In this document: piece by piece, positions 9,565-17,619 of the stretch
Layout of the letters: every line of letters starts with the position of its first letter
Numbering within the stretch: the first letter of the stretch is position 1
NCBI RefSeq assembly: GCF_020616555.1
Contig: NZ_CP085173.1
Span: 5,534,001 to 5,598,000 of the forward strand
Direction of reading: 5' to 3'
From: Streptomyces longhuiensis
GTDB lineage: Bacteria > Actinomycetota > Actinomycetes > Streptomycetales > Streptomycetaceae
DNA length: 64,000 nucleotides
Made by a program: the position numbers and the translations under genes
The notes under the pieces: generated by a model
Seen by the model: only the letters and a program-made list of their open reading frames with translations
What the model was told of the DNA's origin: nothing
Database searches by the model: none

Positions 9565-9612
9565 CCGACGGCCGACCCCTTGTGATGCGAGTCACAAGGG
9601 GTCGGCCGTCGG
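9565..9612 (+). terminator. 21-bp perfect stem-loop terminator after ccsB
   Basis: A perfect 21-bp inverted repeat (arms 9565-9585 and 9592-9612) closes a 6-base loop (TGCGAG), 14 bases after the ccsB stop. The inner part, TGTGA-N6-TCACA, also matches a CRP site; see the rejected list. There is no strong T-run, which is usual for Streptomyces terminators. Confidence 0.85.
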
Positions 9613-9711
9613 CGTACGTACATACGGACGGGGAGGGTGACCGTGCGGGTCGGGGCGCGGATCCCGGCGCCCAAGGGTGCGCGAAGCGCGCGGGCGCGCC
9701 AGCCTGGAGGT

Positions 9712-10260
9712 ATGACCGAATCCAGCCACCCCACCGAGCCCGCGGCATCCGCCACACCCGTGGCGCCCGGCACGAGCCGGACCGAGGGTCACACTCACAC
9801 CCTGCACTTCACGATCGCGCTTCCCCACCCCGTGGAGGAGGTCTGGGCGGCGGTGGCCACCCCGGCGGGACTGCCGGAGTGGCTGGCCGCCGCCGATGTG
9901 CTCGAACCACGGCTCGGCGGGGCGGTCACGCTGCGGTGGCTCAACAACGGGCGGGCCCACCCGGGCCGCGTCACCGCATGGGACGGCGAACGTGTAGCCG
10001 AGTACACGCTCGAAGGCCTGCACGGCCGCATGCGTTTCCATCTGGAGCCGACGGCCCCCGACGCGACGACCCTGCGGTTCACCGGCGAGATCGACGGCGA
10101 CGACGCGGCGCGCCTGGACCACCTGGCCGCCTGGCACGACCACTTCGAGCACCTGGTCGCCGCGCTCGACGGGCGCCCGACGGACGAGCGGGCCTGGGCG
10201 GCCTGGAGCCCGGACCGCCGGCAGCAGCTCCGGGACAGCTACCTCAAGACCCCACAGTGA
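9712..10260 (+). CDS. SRPBCC (START/AHSA1-like) domain protein
   Basis: This 182-residue soluble protein has a single SRPBCC fold. After a Pro/Ala-rich N-terminus, the domain starts at HFTIALPHPVEEVWAAVATPAGLPEWLAA, a typical AHSA1-like entry strand and helix. It ends with a long C-terminal helix (LDHLAAWHDHFEHLVAAL). Such proteins bind hydrophobic ligands or act as co-chaperones or small enzymes; the ligand here is unknown. The ATG at 9712 is chosen because the domain-bearing sequence begins there. GGAGG lies only one base before it, an unusually short spacing. The stop codon lies in the first unit of a tandem repeat array. Confidence 0.8.
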   Translation: MTESSHPTEPAASATPVAPGTSRTEGHTHTLHFTIALPHPVEEVWAAVATPAGLPEWLAAADVLEPRLGGAVTLRWLNNGRAHPGRVTAWDGERVAEYTLEGLHGRMRFHLEPTAPDATTLRFTGEIDGDDAARLDHLAAWHDHFEHLVAALDGRPTDERAWAAWSPDRRQQLRDSYLKTPQ

Positions 10261-10464
10261 TCAGTCCCCACAACGATCAAGACGTCGCGGCGATCAAGGC
10301 TCCATGCTGATCAAGGCGACACGGCAATCAAGGTGCCACGGCGATCAGGGGCTTCATGCCTCCCAAGGCGCCACTGCGATCAAGGGCTTCATGCCGCCCG
10401 TGTCACCACTGCGATCAAGGCGCCACAGCGAACCGAGGCTCGACCGCGATCAAGGCTCGACCGT
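10259..10464. repeat. Degenerate 17/18-nt tandem repeat array (GATCAAGG core)
   Basis: About 12 degenerate units carry the core GCGATCAAGG. Copies of GATCA(A/G) or AATCAA start at 10259, 10275, 10292, 10309, 10326, 10343, 10378, 10413 and 10448. Steps are 17 bases early on and 35 later (17+18), with a degenerate copy between. The 35-base steps form a higher-order repeat sharing GGGCTTCATGCC. The array fills the convergent gap and contains both flanking stop codons. There are no unique spacers, so it is not CRISPR. Confidence 0.85.
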
Positions 10465-11433
10465 GATGGCGTCCAGCTTCGCCCGCAGATACGTGTGCGA
10501 GTCGACGGGCTCGTACGCCACCCGGCCCTTCGGCGCGGGGACGGACTCGACGCTCGTGCGCGGGTCGCATTCGTAGAAGTAGACGAGCGACATCAGCTCC
10601 TCGGCGGGCAGGTCCGCCGGGGGAGGCAGGACGCGGTGCCGGCCGGAGCGCCAGCGGTCGCCGGTCCAACGTGCCATCAGGTCACCGATGTTGATGGTGA
10701 ACGCGTCCGGTTCGAACGGCGCGTCCTCCCAGCCGCCCTCGTCGGTGTGGATCTGGAGTCCGCCCCTGCCCGCCTGCCGGTCCAGGACCGTGACCGTTCC
10801 GAAGTCGGTGTGCGGGCCGATGCGGAACTGGCCCTCCTCGGGCTCGCCGACGACGTCCGTGCCCGGGTACCAGTTGATGTTGAAGCCCCAAGTGGGGTGT
10901 GTGGTGTGCCGGGTGAAGAAGTCCGGCTCCTCGCCGAGCGCGACCGCGAGGAGTTCGAGCAGCAGGTCGGACAGCTCCCGCATCCGTCCCAGATACGTCT
11001 CGACGAGCGCGCGCAGCCCGGGCGTCTCGGCGGGCCAGGTGTTGGGCAGGAACCACTCCGCGTCGATCTCCGGGTCACCGGTCGGCAGTTCGGAGGCGTA
11101 CGACAGGGACTCCTTCAGGTCGGGCGGGGTCTCGGTGCCCTCCGCGTAGCCGTTCGCCTCGGCGCCGGGGCCCAGCCAGCCCCGCCCGCCCACCTTCACG
11201 GCGTACGGCTCCTTCACCGCGGGCGGCAGCAGGAAGAAGCCGCGCGCCGCCTCCCGGATCCGGGCGCGCAGGCCCGGGTCCACGCCGTGCCCGGTGACTA
11301 GCAGGAATCCGGCGGTCCGCAGTGCCTCGTCGACGGTCCGGGCGATCTCGGCGCGCGCGTCCGGACCGCCGGAGAGCCAGGGCCGCAGATCGATCGTCGG
11401 GATGCGGGGCCGCGGCGCGGAAGTCTCGGTCAT
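10450..11433 (-). CDS. Isopenicillin N synthase family dioxygenase
   Basis: This 327-residue non-haem Fe(II) oxygenase has the DIOX_N domain near residues 10-125 (IPTIDLRPWL, TAGFLLVTGHGVD) and a 2OG-FeII oxygenase domain after about 160. The iron triad is visible as HTD in IGPHTDFGTVTVL and the distal His in SGRHRVLPP. The Arg of the usual RxS 2-oxoglutarate anchor is not obvious: the equivalent stretch reads ELMSLVYFYE. The substrate is unknown and no biosynthetic cluster surrounds it. Its stop codon lies inside the tandem array, so its last codons are repeat-derived. It has its own GC-rich upstream region. Confidence 0.88.
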   Translation of the reverse strand: MTETSAPRPRIPTIDLRPWLSGGPDARAEIARTVDEALRTAGFLLVTGHGVDPGLRARIREAARGFFLLPPAVKEPYAVKVGGRGWLGPGAEANGYAEGTETPPDLKESLSYASELPTGDPEIDAEWFLPNTWPAETPGLRALVETYLGRMRELSDLLLELLAVALGEEPDFFTRHTTHPTWGFNINWYPGTDVVGEPEEGQFRIGPHTDFGTVTVLDRQAGRGGLQIHTDEGGWEDAPFEPDAFTINIGDLMARWTGDRWRSGRHRVLPPPADLPAEELMSLVYFYECDPRTSVESVPAPKGRVAYEPVDSHTYLRAKLDAITVEP

Positions 11434-11496
11434 GCCCCCACTGTGGACGCGGCCCAGTGCCCGGGCAACGGGGCCTGACCCGGCCGGACGTGAGCG

Positions 11497-11955
11497 TTAC
11501 TCGCCGATGTCCTCGTTCCACAGTTCGGGCCGGGCCGCGATGAACTCCTCCATCATGGCGACGCACTCGGGGTCGTCGAGCACCACGATCTCCACGCCGT
11601 GCTCGGCCAGCCAGTCGTGGCCGCCGTGGAACGTCCGCGCCTCACCGACGACGACCCGCGAGATCCCGAACTGCCGCACCAGACCGGAGCAGTACCAGCA
11701 CGGCGACAGCGTCGTCACCATCGTCGTGCCCTTGTACGAGCGCTGCCGGCCCGCGTTGCGGAAGGCGTCCGTCTCGCCGTGCGCGGACGGATCCGCATCC
11801 TGCACACGGCGGTTGTGCCCGCGCCCGAGGACCTTCCCGTCCGCCGAGTAGAGGGCGGCGCCGATCGGGATGCCGCCCTCGGCGAGCCCGGCCCGCGCCT
11901 CCTCGACGGCCGTGGCCAGCCAGGTCCGCGCCAATTCGGCGTCGAAGGCGGTCAC
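11497..11955 (-). CDS. Yeast-type cytosine deaminase-like nucleoside/base deaminase
   Basis: This 152-residue zinc-dependent deaminase has the HGE zinc and proton-shuttle motif at His59-Glu61 and PCWYC (Cys86, Cys89). The flanking sequence (HGETDAFRNAGR, TTLSPCWYCSGLVRQFGI, ending LWNEDIGE) resembles fungal cytosine deaminase FCY1 more than TadA or CodA. It probably hydrolyses cytosine to uracil or a related base. The GTG at 11955 overlaps the stop of the upstream gene (GTGA), so the two are probably co-translated. The frame stays open upstream, but that part is the antisense of its neighbour. Confidence 0.87.
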   Translation of the reverse strand: MTAFDAELARTWLATAVEEARAGLAEGGIPIGAALYSADGKVLGRGHNRRVQDADPSAHGETDAFRNAGRQRSYKGTTMVTTLSPCWYCSGLVRQFGISRVVVGEARTFHGGHDWLAEHGVEIVVLDDPECVAMMEEFIAARPELWNEDIGE

Positions 11956-12347
11956 GCCTGCTCGCCGCCCTGCTCGCGCTCGCGCTTCTTGAGCTCCTCC
12001 TCGCGGCGGCGCAGATCGGCCTCCCAGTCCTTGAGGAGCGACTCGTCCTTCTTGTTCTCCTCGCGCAGGGAGTGCAGGAACTCGGGGTTGTCGTCGGGCG
12101 CGACCCACTGTGTGCGGTGGCTGCGGTGCCACTCGGACGGTGTCGAGCCACCCGCGGGCGCGTGCCGGCGCCTGCCCGCGACGAGCCAGGCGATCGGGCC
12201 GACGAGCACCTCGCCGAAGAGCAGGATGATGATGACCCACACGACCTTCGGCAGGCCCCTGACCTCCTCCTCCGGAGTGTTCAGGCAGTCGATGAAGGCG
12301 TAGATCCACAACGCCAGTACCAGCAGGAACGGCAAGTAGCGGAGCAT
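11952..12347 (-). CDS. PLDc_N domain membrane protein
   Basis: This 131-residue protein has two hydrophobic helices (YLPFLLVLALWIYAFIDCL and VVWVIIILLFGEVLVGPIAWLVAG), the pattern of the phospholipase D N-terminal (PLDc_N) domain found alone in many actinobacterial proteins. A basic, Glu/Lys-rich tail (ADLRRREEELKKREREQ) is likely a short cytoplasmic coiled coil. The ATG at 12347 is preceded by GGGGGA at a good distance. An in-frame ATG at 12365 would add six residues. It is the first gene of a two-gene unit with the deaminase. Its function is unknown. Confidence 0.82.
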   Translation of the reverse strand: MLRYLPFLLVLALWIYAFIDCLNTPEEEVRGLPKVVWVIIILLFGEVLVGPIAWLVAGRRRHAPAGGSTPSEWHRSHRTQWVAPDDNPEFLHSLREENKKDESLLKDWEADLRRREEELKKREREQGGEQA

Positions 12348-12515
12348 GGTGTCGCGATCCCCCAAGGAGCGGCATGGGGACGATACGGGCCCCCGGTGAC
12401 CGGGTCAGGGTAGCCGGTGCGCGCTGCGCCATCCCGGGGGACGACCCCCGGCCCCCCGGCCGAAGGGCAGGGGCGGGCGCAGGAAGAGCGTGCCCCCTCA
12501 GCGATACTGGGACGC

Positions 12516-13967
12516 ATGGCTTACGACGATCTTCGCTCCCTCCTGCGGGCGCTGGAGCGCGAGGGCGACCTCAAGCGCATCAAGGCCGAGGTCGACCCCT
12601 ATCTCGAGGTCGGTGAGATCGTCGACCGGGTGCAGAAGTCCGGCGGCCCCGCTCTCCTCTTCGAGAACGTGCGCGGCTCCTCGATGCCCCTCGCGATGAA
12701 TGTGTACGGGACCGACCGGCGCCTGCTGAAGGCGCTCGGCCTGAAGTCCTACGAGGAGATCAGCGACAAGATCGGCGGCCTGCTGCGCCCCGAGCTGCCG
12801 CACGGCTTCGTGGGCGTGCGCGAGGCGTTCGGCAAGCTCGGCTCGATGGTCCACGTGCCGCCGAAGAAGGTGAAGGACGCGCCGGTGCAGGAGGTCGTCC
12901 TGCGCGGCGACGACGTGGACCTGGACCAGCTCCCGGCCCTGTTCACCTGGCCCGAGGACGGCGGCTCCTTCTTCAACCTGGGCCTGACGCACACCAAGGA
13001 CCCCGAGAGCGGCATCCGCAACCTCGGGCTCTACCGGCTCCAGCGCCACGACCGGCGCACCATCGGTATGCACTGGCAGATCCACAAGGACAGCCGCAAC
13101 CACTACCAGGTGGCCGCCAGGAAGGGCGAGAAGCTGCCGGTCGCGATCGCCTTCGGCTGCCCGCCCGCCGTGACGTACGCGTCGACGGCGCCGCTGCCCG
13201 GGGACATCGACGAGTACCTCTTCGCCGGGTTCATCCAGGGCAAGCGGATCGAGATGGTCGACTGCAAGACGGTGCCGCTCCAGGTGCCGGCGAACGCCGA
13301 AGTCGTCCTCGAGGGGTGGCTGGAGCCCGGGGAGATGCTCCCCGAGGGGCCGTTCGGCGACCACACCGGCTTCTACACGCCGCAGGAACCCTTCCCCGCG
13401 CTGACGATCGACTGCGTGACGATGCGCAAGCGCCCGCTGCTCCAGTCGATCGTGGTGGGGCGCCCGCCGACGGAGGACGGCCCTCTGGGCCGGGCCACGG
13501 AGCGCTTCTTCCTGCCGCTCCTCAAGATCATCGTGCCGGACATCGTGGACTACCACCTGCCCGAGTCGGGCGGATTCCACAACTGCGCGATCGTCTCGAT
13601 CGACAAGAAGTACCCGAAACACGCGCAGAAGGTGATGCACGCCGTGTGGGGCGCGCACATGATGTCGCTGACCAAGCTGATCGTGGTCGTCGACTCGGAC
13701 TGCGACGTGCACGACCTGCACGAGGTCGCGTGGCGGGCGCTCGGCAACACGGACTACGCCCGTGACCTGACCGTCGCCGAGGGGCCCGTCGACCACCTCG
13801 ACCACGCGTCGTACCAGCAGTTCTGGGGCGGCAAGGCGGGCATCGACGCGACGAAAAAGTGGCCCGAGGAGGGCTACACGCGGGACGGCGGCTGGCCCGA
13901 GATGGTGCTGTCCGACCCGCAGACGGCGGCGACGGTCGACCGCCGTTGGAAGGAGTACGGCCTGTGA
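12516..13967 (+). CDS. mqnL: Menaquinone biosynthesis decarboxylase, UbiD family
   Basis: This 483-residue UbiD-family decarboxylase uses prenylated FMN. It most likely removes the ring carboxylate of the prenylated 1,4-dihydroxy-6-naphthoate intermediate in the futalosine pathway. UbiD features include the MAYDDLRSLLRALEREGDLKRI start, HxQxxK-type cofactor contacts (GMHWQIHKDSRNHYQ) and the acidic EGPFGDHTGFY segment. It is followed by the UbiA-type mqnP (4-base overlap) and the UbiX-type mqnM, the enzyme that makes its cofactor. A GATACT -10-like hexamer ends seven bases before the ATG without a Shine-Dalgarno sequence, which suggests leaderless expression. The symbol is assigned by family and context. 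Confidence 0.93.
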   Translation: MAYDDLRSLLRALEREGDLKRIKAEVDPYLEVGEIVDRVQKSGGPALLFENVRGSSMPLAMNVYGTDRRLLKALGLKSYEEISDKIGGLLRPELPHGFVGVREAFGKLGSMVHVPPKKVKDAPVQEVVLRGDDVDLDQLPALFTWPEDGGSFFNLGLTHTKDPESGIRNLGLYRLQRHDRRTIGMHWQIHKDSRNHYQVAARKGEKLPVAIAFGCPPAVTYASTAPLPGDIDEYLFAGFIQGKRIEMVDCKTVPLQVPANAEVVLEGWLEPGEMLPEGPFGDHTGFYTPQEPFPALTIDCVTMRKRPLLQSIVVGRPPTEDGPLGRATERFFLPLLKIIVPDIVDYHLPESGGFHNCAIVSIDKKYPKHAQKVMHAVWGAHMMSLTKLIVVVDSDCDVHDLHEVAWRALGNTDYARDLTVAEGPVDHLDHASYQQFWGGKAGIDATKKWPEEGYTRDGGWPEMVLSDPQTAATVDRRWKEYGL

Positions 13968-14866
13968 CCAGCGCTTCCGCCGCGATCCCGCAGCCGGGCC
14001 GGACCAAGGCGTTCCTGCGCCTCGTCATGATCGAGCACTCGGTGTTCGCGCTGCCCTTCGCGTACATCGCCGCGCTCACCGCGATGTTCCAGATGGACAG
14101 GAACATCCACTGGTGGCGGCTGCTGCTCGTGACGATCGCGATGGTCGGCCTGCGCACGTTCGCGATGGCCGTGAACCGGATCATCGACCGCGAGATCGAC
14201 GCCCGTAACCCGAGGACCTCCCACCGCGAACTCGTCACGGGCGCGATGTCCGTGAAGTCCGCCTGGACCGGCGCGCTCATCGCGCTCGTCGTCTTCCTCG
14301 GCGCGGCCGCCCTGCTCAACCCGCTGTGCCTGGCGCTCGCGCCCATCGCGGTCATCCCGATGGTCGTCTATCCGTACGGCAAGCGGTTCACGAACTTCCC
14401 GCAGGCCATCCTGGGTCTCGCCCAGGCGATGGGCCCGGTCGGCGCCTGGCTCGCGATCACGGGCGAGTGGTCGTGGGACGCGGTGATCCTCGGACTCGCG
14501 GTCGGCATCTGGATCGGCGGCTTCGACCTCATCTACGCCTGCCAGGACGTGGAGACCGACCGTGAGGTCGGCGTGATGTCGGTACCGGCCCGCTTCGGAA
14601 TCCCGGCGGCGATCTGGGGAGCGCGCGGCTGCCACGCGCTCACCACGGCGCTGTTCGTCTGGTACGCCCTCGCCACGGACGCGGGCGCGTTCTTCTGGCT
14701 CGGCCTCGTCGTCGTCGCGGGCGCCTTCCTCTACGAGCACACGATTGTGCGGCCGCGCGACCTGTCCCGGCTCAACCGGGCCTTCTTCCAGGTCAACGGC
14801 TTCATCGGGATCGCCCTGTTCGCGTGTGCGCTGCTCGACCTCCTCGTGCGCGGCCTGACTGTCTGA
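13964..14866 (+). CDS. mqnP: Menaquinone biosynthesis prenyltransferase, UbiA family
   Basis: This 300-residue integral membrane prenyltransferase should attach the polyprenyl chain to 1,4-dihydroxy-6-naphthoate. The two Asp-rich diphosphate/Mg motifs are visible: NRIIDREIDARN (Asn71, Asp75, Asp79) and YACQDVETDREVG. Multiple membrane helices are predicted, including LLVTIAMVGLRTFAMAV and LCLALAPIAVIPMVVYPYG. The GTG at 13964 overlaps the mqnL stop (GTGA), so the pair is translationally coupled. The product would be the substrate of MqnL. Confidence 0.93.
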   Translation: MTSASAAIPQPGRTKAFLRLVMIEHSVFALPFAYIAALTAMFQMDRNIHWWRLLLVTIAMVGLRTFAMAVNRIIDREIDARNPRTSHRELVTGAMSVKSAWTGALIALVVFLGAAALLNPLCLALAPIAVIPMVVYPYGKRFTNFPQAILGLAQAMGPVGAWLAITGEWSWDAVILGLAVGIWIGGFDLIYACQDVETDREVGVMSVPARFGIPAAIWGARGCHALTTALFVWYALATDAGAFFWLGLVVVAGAFLYEHTIVRPRDLSRLNRAFFQVNGFIGIALFACALLDLLVRGLTV

Positions 14867-14897
14867 CCGCGCACGGGTGCCGGATAGGCTCGATGGC

Positions 14898-15578
14898 ATG
14901 ACCGCAGGAGAAATTGGGCGCCGGCCTTGGATCGTGGGGGTGTCCGGCGCATCGGGGACCCCGTATGCCGCCGCGGTTCTGCGCGCGCTGCTCGACGCGG
15001 GGGAGGACGTGGACCTCGTCGTCTCGCGCGCCTCGCGGCTGACGCTGCTCGACGAGACGGGGATCGCCTTCCGGGACGCGCACTGGCGCGAGGACCTCGG
15101 GCAGTGGCTGGCGCGCGGGGCGGACGGGAAGCCGGACACGTTCGCGGTGGGCGCCGCCCTCGAGCGGGTCAGGTACTGGTCCGCCGGGGATCTGGCGGCG
15201 GGACCGTCGTCCGGGTCGTATCCGGCGAAGGGCATGATCATCGTGCCCGCGTCCACGGCGTGCGTGGCGGGCGTGGCGCTCGGTCTGTCGAAGGATCTGC
15301 TCCAGCGCGCGGCGAGCGTGACACTCAAGGAAGGGCGCGGGCTGGTCGTCGCGGTGCGCGAGACGCCGCTGAACGGACAGACGCTGAAGCATCTGGTGGC
15401 GCTGGACGAGGCGGGCGCGGTGGTCCTGCCCGCCTCTCCGGCGTTCTACGCGGGGGCGACGCACATCCAGGATCTGGTGGACTTCGTCGCCGGGCGGGCG
15501 CTCGACGCGGCAGGGGTGCCGCATCGGCTCTACCGCCGGTGGGAGGGAGAGCTCGGGGGCGGCTCTCCGGACCGTTAG
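14898..15578 (+). CDS. mqnM: Flavin prenyltransferase, UbiX family
   Basis: This 226-residue flavoprotein should make the prenylated FMN cofactor required by the UbiD-type MqnL. The Rossmann-like start IVGVSGASGTPYAAAVLRALL is typical. The conserved PASTACVAGVALGLSKDLLQRAASVTLKEGR and LVVAVRETPLN segments match UbiX. The ATG at 14898 follows a TAGGCT -10-like element at 14885-14890 by seven bases, with a -35-like CTGACC 16 bases further up. It may therefore have its own leaderless promoter. Its stop overlaps that of the convergent 43-residue gene. Confidence 0.93.
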   Translation: MTAGEIGRRPWIVGVSGASGTPYAAAVLRALLDAGEDVDLVVSRASRLTLLDETGIAFRDAHWREDLGQWLARGADGKPDTFAVGAALERVRYWSAGDLAAGPSSGSYPAKGMIIVPASTACVAGVALGLSKDLLQRAASVTLKEGRGLVVAVRETPLNGQTLKHLVALDEAGAVVLPASPAFYAGATHIQDLVDFVAGRALDAAGVPHRLYRRWEGELGGGSPDR

Positions 15579-15706
15579 CGCTTCTTGGCGCGCGCGGCCC
15601 GCTTCTCAGCGGTACGCGCCTCGACGGCGGACTGGTGGGCACGCGAGCGGTTGGCCTGGTCCTGCAGCTCGCGCATACGGGCGTAGGCCATCTCGATCGT
15701 GTACAC
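15575..15706 (-). CDS. Small basic protein, 43 aa
   Basis: This short gene reads from GTG at 15706 to TAA. The product is 43 residues, rich in Arg, Lys, Ala and Glu, and probably one long helix; a typical stretch is MRELQDQANRSRAHQSAVEA. AGGAG lies ten bases before the start. Its stop overlaps the mqnM TAG by two bases. Coding is supported by the ribosome-binding site and the helix-like composition. The function is unknown, and an internal ATG would give a 38-residue form. Confidence 0.6.
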   Translation of the reverse strand: MYTIEMAYARMRELQDQANRSRAHQSAVEARTAEKRAARAKKR

Positions 15707-15828
15707 GGTGACAACACTCCTGAATGATCGTCTTTGATCGGTAGTCGAAGATCGCTTGGTAGGGAAGCCGAAGGTGAAACCGGGTTTCGGCTGAAAGATT
15801 CACAGGGGCAACGCCCTGCACGCCTTAG

Positions 15829-15860
15829 ATTCTACACGTAAACTCGCGTCAACGCAGAAT
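15829..15860. promoter_or_regulatory. Possible autoregulatory site before the AsnC gene
   Basis: ATTCT (15829-15833) and AGAAT (15856-15860) form an inverted pair just before the Lrp/AsnC gene, flanking an AT-richer segment. Lrp/AsnC proteins commonly bind such palindromes in their own promoter. The arms are short, so this is tentative. Confidence 0.3.
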
Positions 15861-15878
15861 AATGAAAGGCATGGACCC

Positions 15879-16334
15879 ATGGACGCCGTGGACAGGCAGC
15901 TCATTCAGGCCCTGCGCGAGAACGGCCGCGCCTCGTATGCCGAGCTGGGACGCCTCGTAGGCCTGTCCGGGCCCAGCGTCACCGACCGCATCAACCGCCT
16001 GGAGGCGGCCGGTGTCATCACCGGCTACCGCGCGACCGTCGACTCGCCCTCGCTCGGTCTCGGGGTCACCGCCCTGATCGGCATCTCGCTCTCCGACGCC
16101 GCCGACCACGAGGACGTGGCGCGCCGGCTCAAGGACCTCTACGAGATCGAGGACTGCTGGTTCATCGCGGGCGACGACTCCTACATGCTCAAGGTGCGGG
16201 TCGGCGACGTGGACGGCCTGGAGCGCACCATCCGCCGCCTCAGCGGCACGAAGGGTGTCTCGCGTACGCGCACCACGATCGTGCTGTCCACCAAGTGGGA
16301 GAACCGGGTGGGGGAGCTGCCTGAGGAGGAGTGA
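15879..16334 (+). CDS. Lrp/AsnC family transcriptional regulator
   Basis: This 151-residue regulator has an N-terminal winged helix-turn-helix (DAVDRQLIQALRENGRASYAELGRLVGLSGPSVTDRINRLEAAGVI) and a C-terminal RAM/AsnC ligand-binding domain (LGLGVTALIGISLSDAADHEDVARRL, CWFIAGDDSYMLKVRV). This layout matches Lrp-type regulators that oligomerise and respond to amino acids or related effectors. It lies just before mqnE in the same orientation, 83 bases apart, and may control mqnE, itself or a distant target. The ATG at 15879 follows GAAAGG; an overlapping ATG at 15871 is out of frame. Confidence 0.92.
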   Translation: MDAVDRQLIQALRENGRASYAELGRLVGLSGPSVTDRINRLEAAGVITGYRATVDSPSLGLGVTALIGISLSDAADHEDVARRLKDLYEIEDCWFIAGDDSYMLKVRVGDVDGLERTIRRLSGTKGVSRTRTTIVLSTKWENRVGELPEEE

Positions 16335-16417
16335 GGGAGGGCGCGAAGTGCCCGATGGGGGCCTCTTCCGCCCGAAGGGCGGGGAGTACGGTTGGCCGCA
16401 GTCTTTGGTGAGGAGCA

Positions 16418-17587
16418 ATGGCAATGGACGTAGGGCTCAAGCGCGAGCTGGAGCAGAAGGTGCGGGACGGCGAGCGGCTGTCCCGTGAGGACGGCATCGC
16501 GCTGTACGAGTCGGACGACCTGGCCTGGCTGGGCGGGCTCGCCCACGAGGTGCGGACGCGCAAGAACGGCGACGTCGTCCACTTCAACGTCAACCGCCAC
16601 CTCAACATGACGAACGTGTGCACCGCCTCGTGCGCGTACTGCTCGTTCCAGCGCAAGCCGGGCGAGAAGGACGCGTACACGATGCGCATCGAGGAGGCCG
16701 TCCGCCTCGCCAAGGCGATGGAGAACGAGAACCTCACCGAGCTGCACATCGTCAACGGCCTGCACCCGACGCTGCCCTGGCGCTACTACCCGCGCTCCCT
16801 GAAGGCCCTCAAGGAGGCGCTGCCGAACGTCGCGCTGAAGGCGTTCACGGCGACGGAGATCCACCACTTCGAGACGATCTCCGGGCTCTCCGCCTCCGAG
16901 ATCCTCGACGAGCTGATCGAAGCCGGTCTGGAGTCGCTGACCGGCGGTGGCGCCGAGATCTTCGACTGGGAGGTCCGGCAGCACATCGTCGACCACGCCA
17001 CCCATTGGGAGGACTGGTCGCGGATCCACCGCCTCGCGCACGAGAAGGGTCTCAAGACCCCGTCGACGATGCTGTACGGGCACATCGAGGAGCCCCGCCA
17101 CCGCGTCGACCACGTGCTGCGCCTGCGTGAACTCCAGGACGAGACCGGCGGTTTCCAGGTCTTCATCCCGCTGCGCTACCAGCACGACTTCGTCGACATG
17201 AAGGACGGCAAGGTCCGTAACCGCCTCCAGGCGCGCACGACCATGGCGACCGGCGCCGAGGCGCTCAAGACCTTCGCGGTCTCCCGGCTCCTGTTCGACA
17301 ACGTGCCGCACGTGAAGTGCTTCTGGGTCATGCACGGCGTGCAGACCACCCAGCTCGCGCTCCAGCACGGCGCCGACGACATGGACGGCTCGGTCGTCGA
17401 GTACAAGATCACGCACGACGCGGACAACTACGGGACGCCGAACAAGCTGACCCGCGAGGACCTGCTCGACCTGATCCGCGACGCCGGCTTCCGGCCCGTC
17501 GAGCGGAACACCCGGTACGAGATCATCCGCGAGTACGACGGCCCGGACCCGGCGCGCCGTGAGACGCCGCAGGCGATGCGCGTCTGA
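16418..17587 (+). CDS. mqnE: Aminofutalosine synthase (radical SAM)
   Basis: This 389-residue radical SAM enzyme joins 3-[(1-carboxyvinyl)oxy]benzoate, the MqnA product, to the adenosyl radical to give 6-amino-6-deoxyfutalosine. The [4Fe-4S] motif CTASCAYC has Cys68, Cys72 and Cys75. The family signatures NRHLNMTNVC, HIVNGLHPTLPWRYYP and ALKAFTATEIHHFE are visible. A GAGGAG ribosome-binding site precedes the ATG. mqnE is distinguished from mqnC by these motifs and by its place near mqnL-P-M. It is followed by a strong hairpin, so transcription probably ends there. Confidence 0.95.
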   Translation: MAMDVGLKRELEQKVRDGERLSREDGIALYESDDLAWLGGLAHEVRTRKNGDVVHFNVNRHLNMTNVCTASCAYCSFQRKPGEKDAYTMRIEEAVRLAKAMENENLTELHIVNGLHPTLPWRYYPRSLKALKEALPNVALKAFTATEIHHFETISGLSASEILDELIEAGLESLTGGGAEIFDWEVRQHIVDHATHWEDWSRIHRLAHEKGLKTPSTMLYGHIEEPRHRVDHVLRLRELQDETGGFQVFIPLRYQHDFVDMKDGKVRNRLQARTTMATGAEALKTFAVSRLLFDNVPHVKCFWVMHGVQTTQLALQHGADDMDGSVVEYKITHDADNYGTPNKLTREDLLDLIRDAGFRPVERNTRYEIIREYDGPDPARRETPQAMRV

Positions 17588-17619
17588 CGCCGTCTCCGAC
17601 GACAGGCAGGTGTGACGAA

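Noticed and set aside
9581..9596. CRP site TGTGA-N6-TCACA before the SRPBCC gene
   Set aside because: It is the tip of a perfect 21-bp terminator stem, so the match is explained by the hairpin. A dual role cannot be excluded.
10259..10464. CRISPR array
   Set aside because: Units are contiguous and degenerate, with no spacers and no cas genes. The same holds for 63400-63530.
12498..13805. A minus-strand frame opposite mqnL
   Set aside because: It is a His/Arg/Val-rich shadow of a strongly conserved UbiD-family gene.
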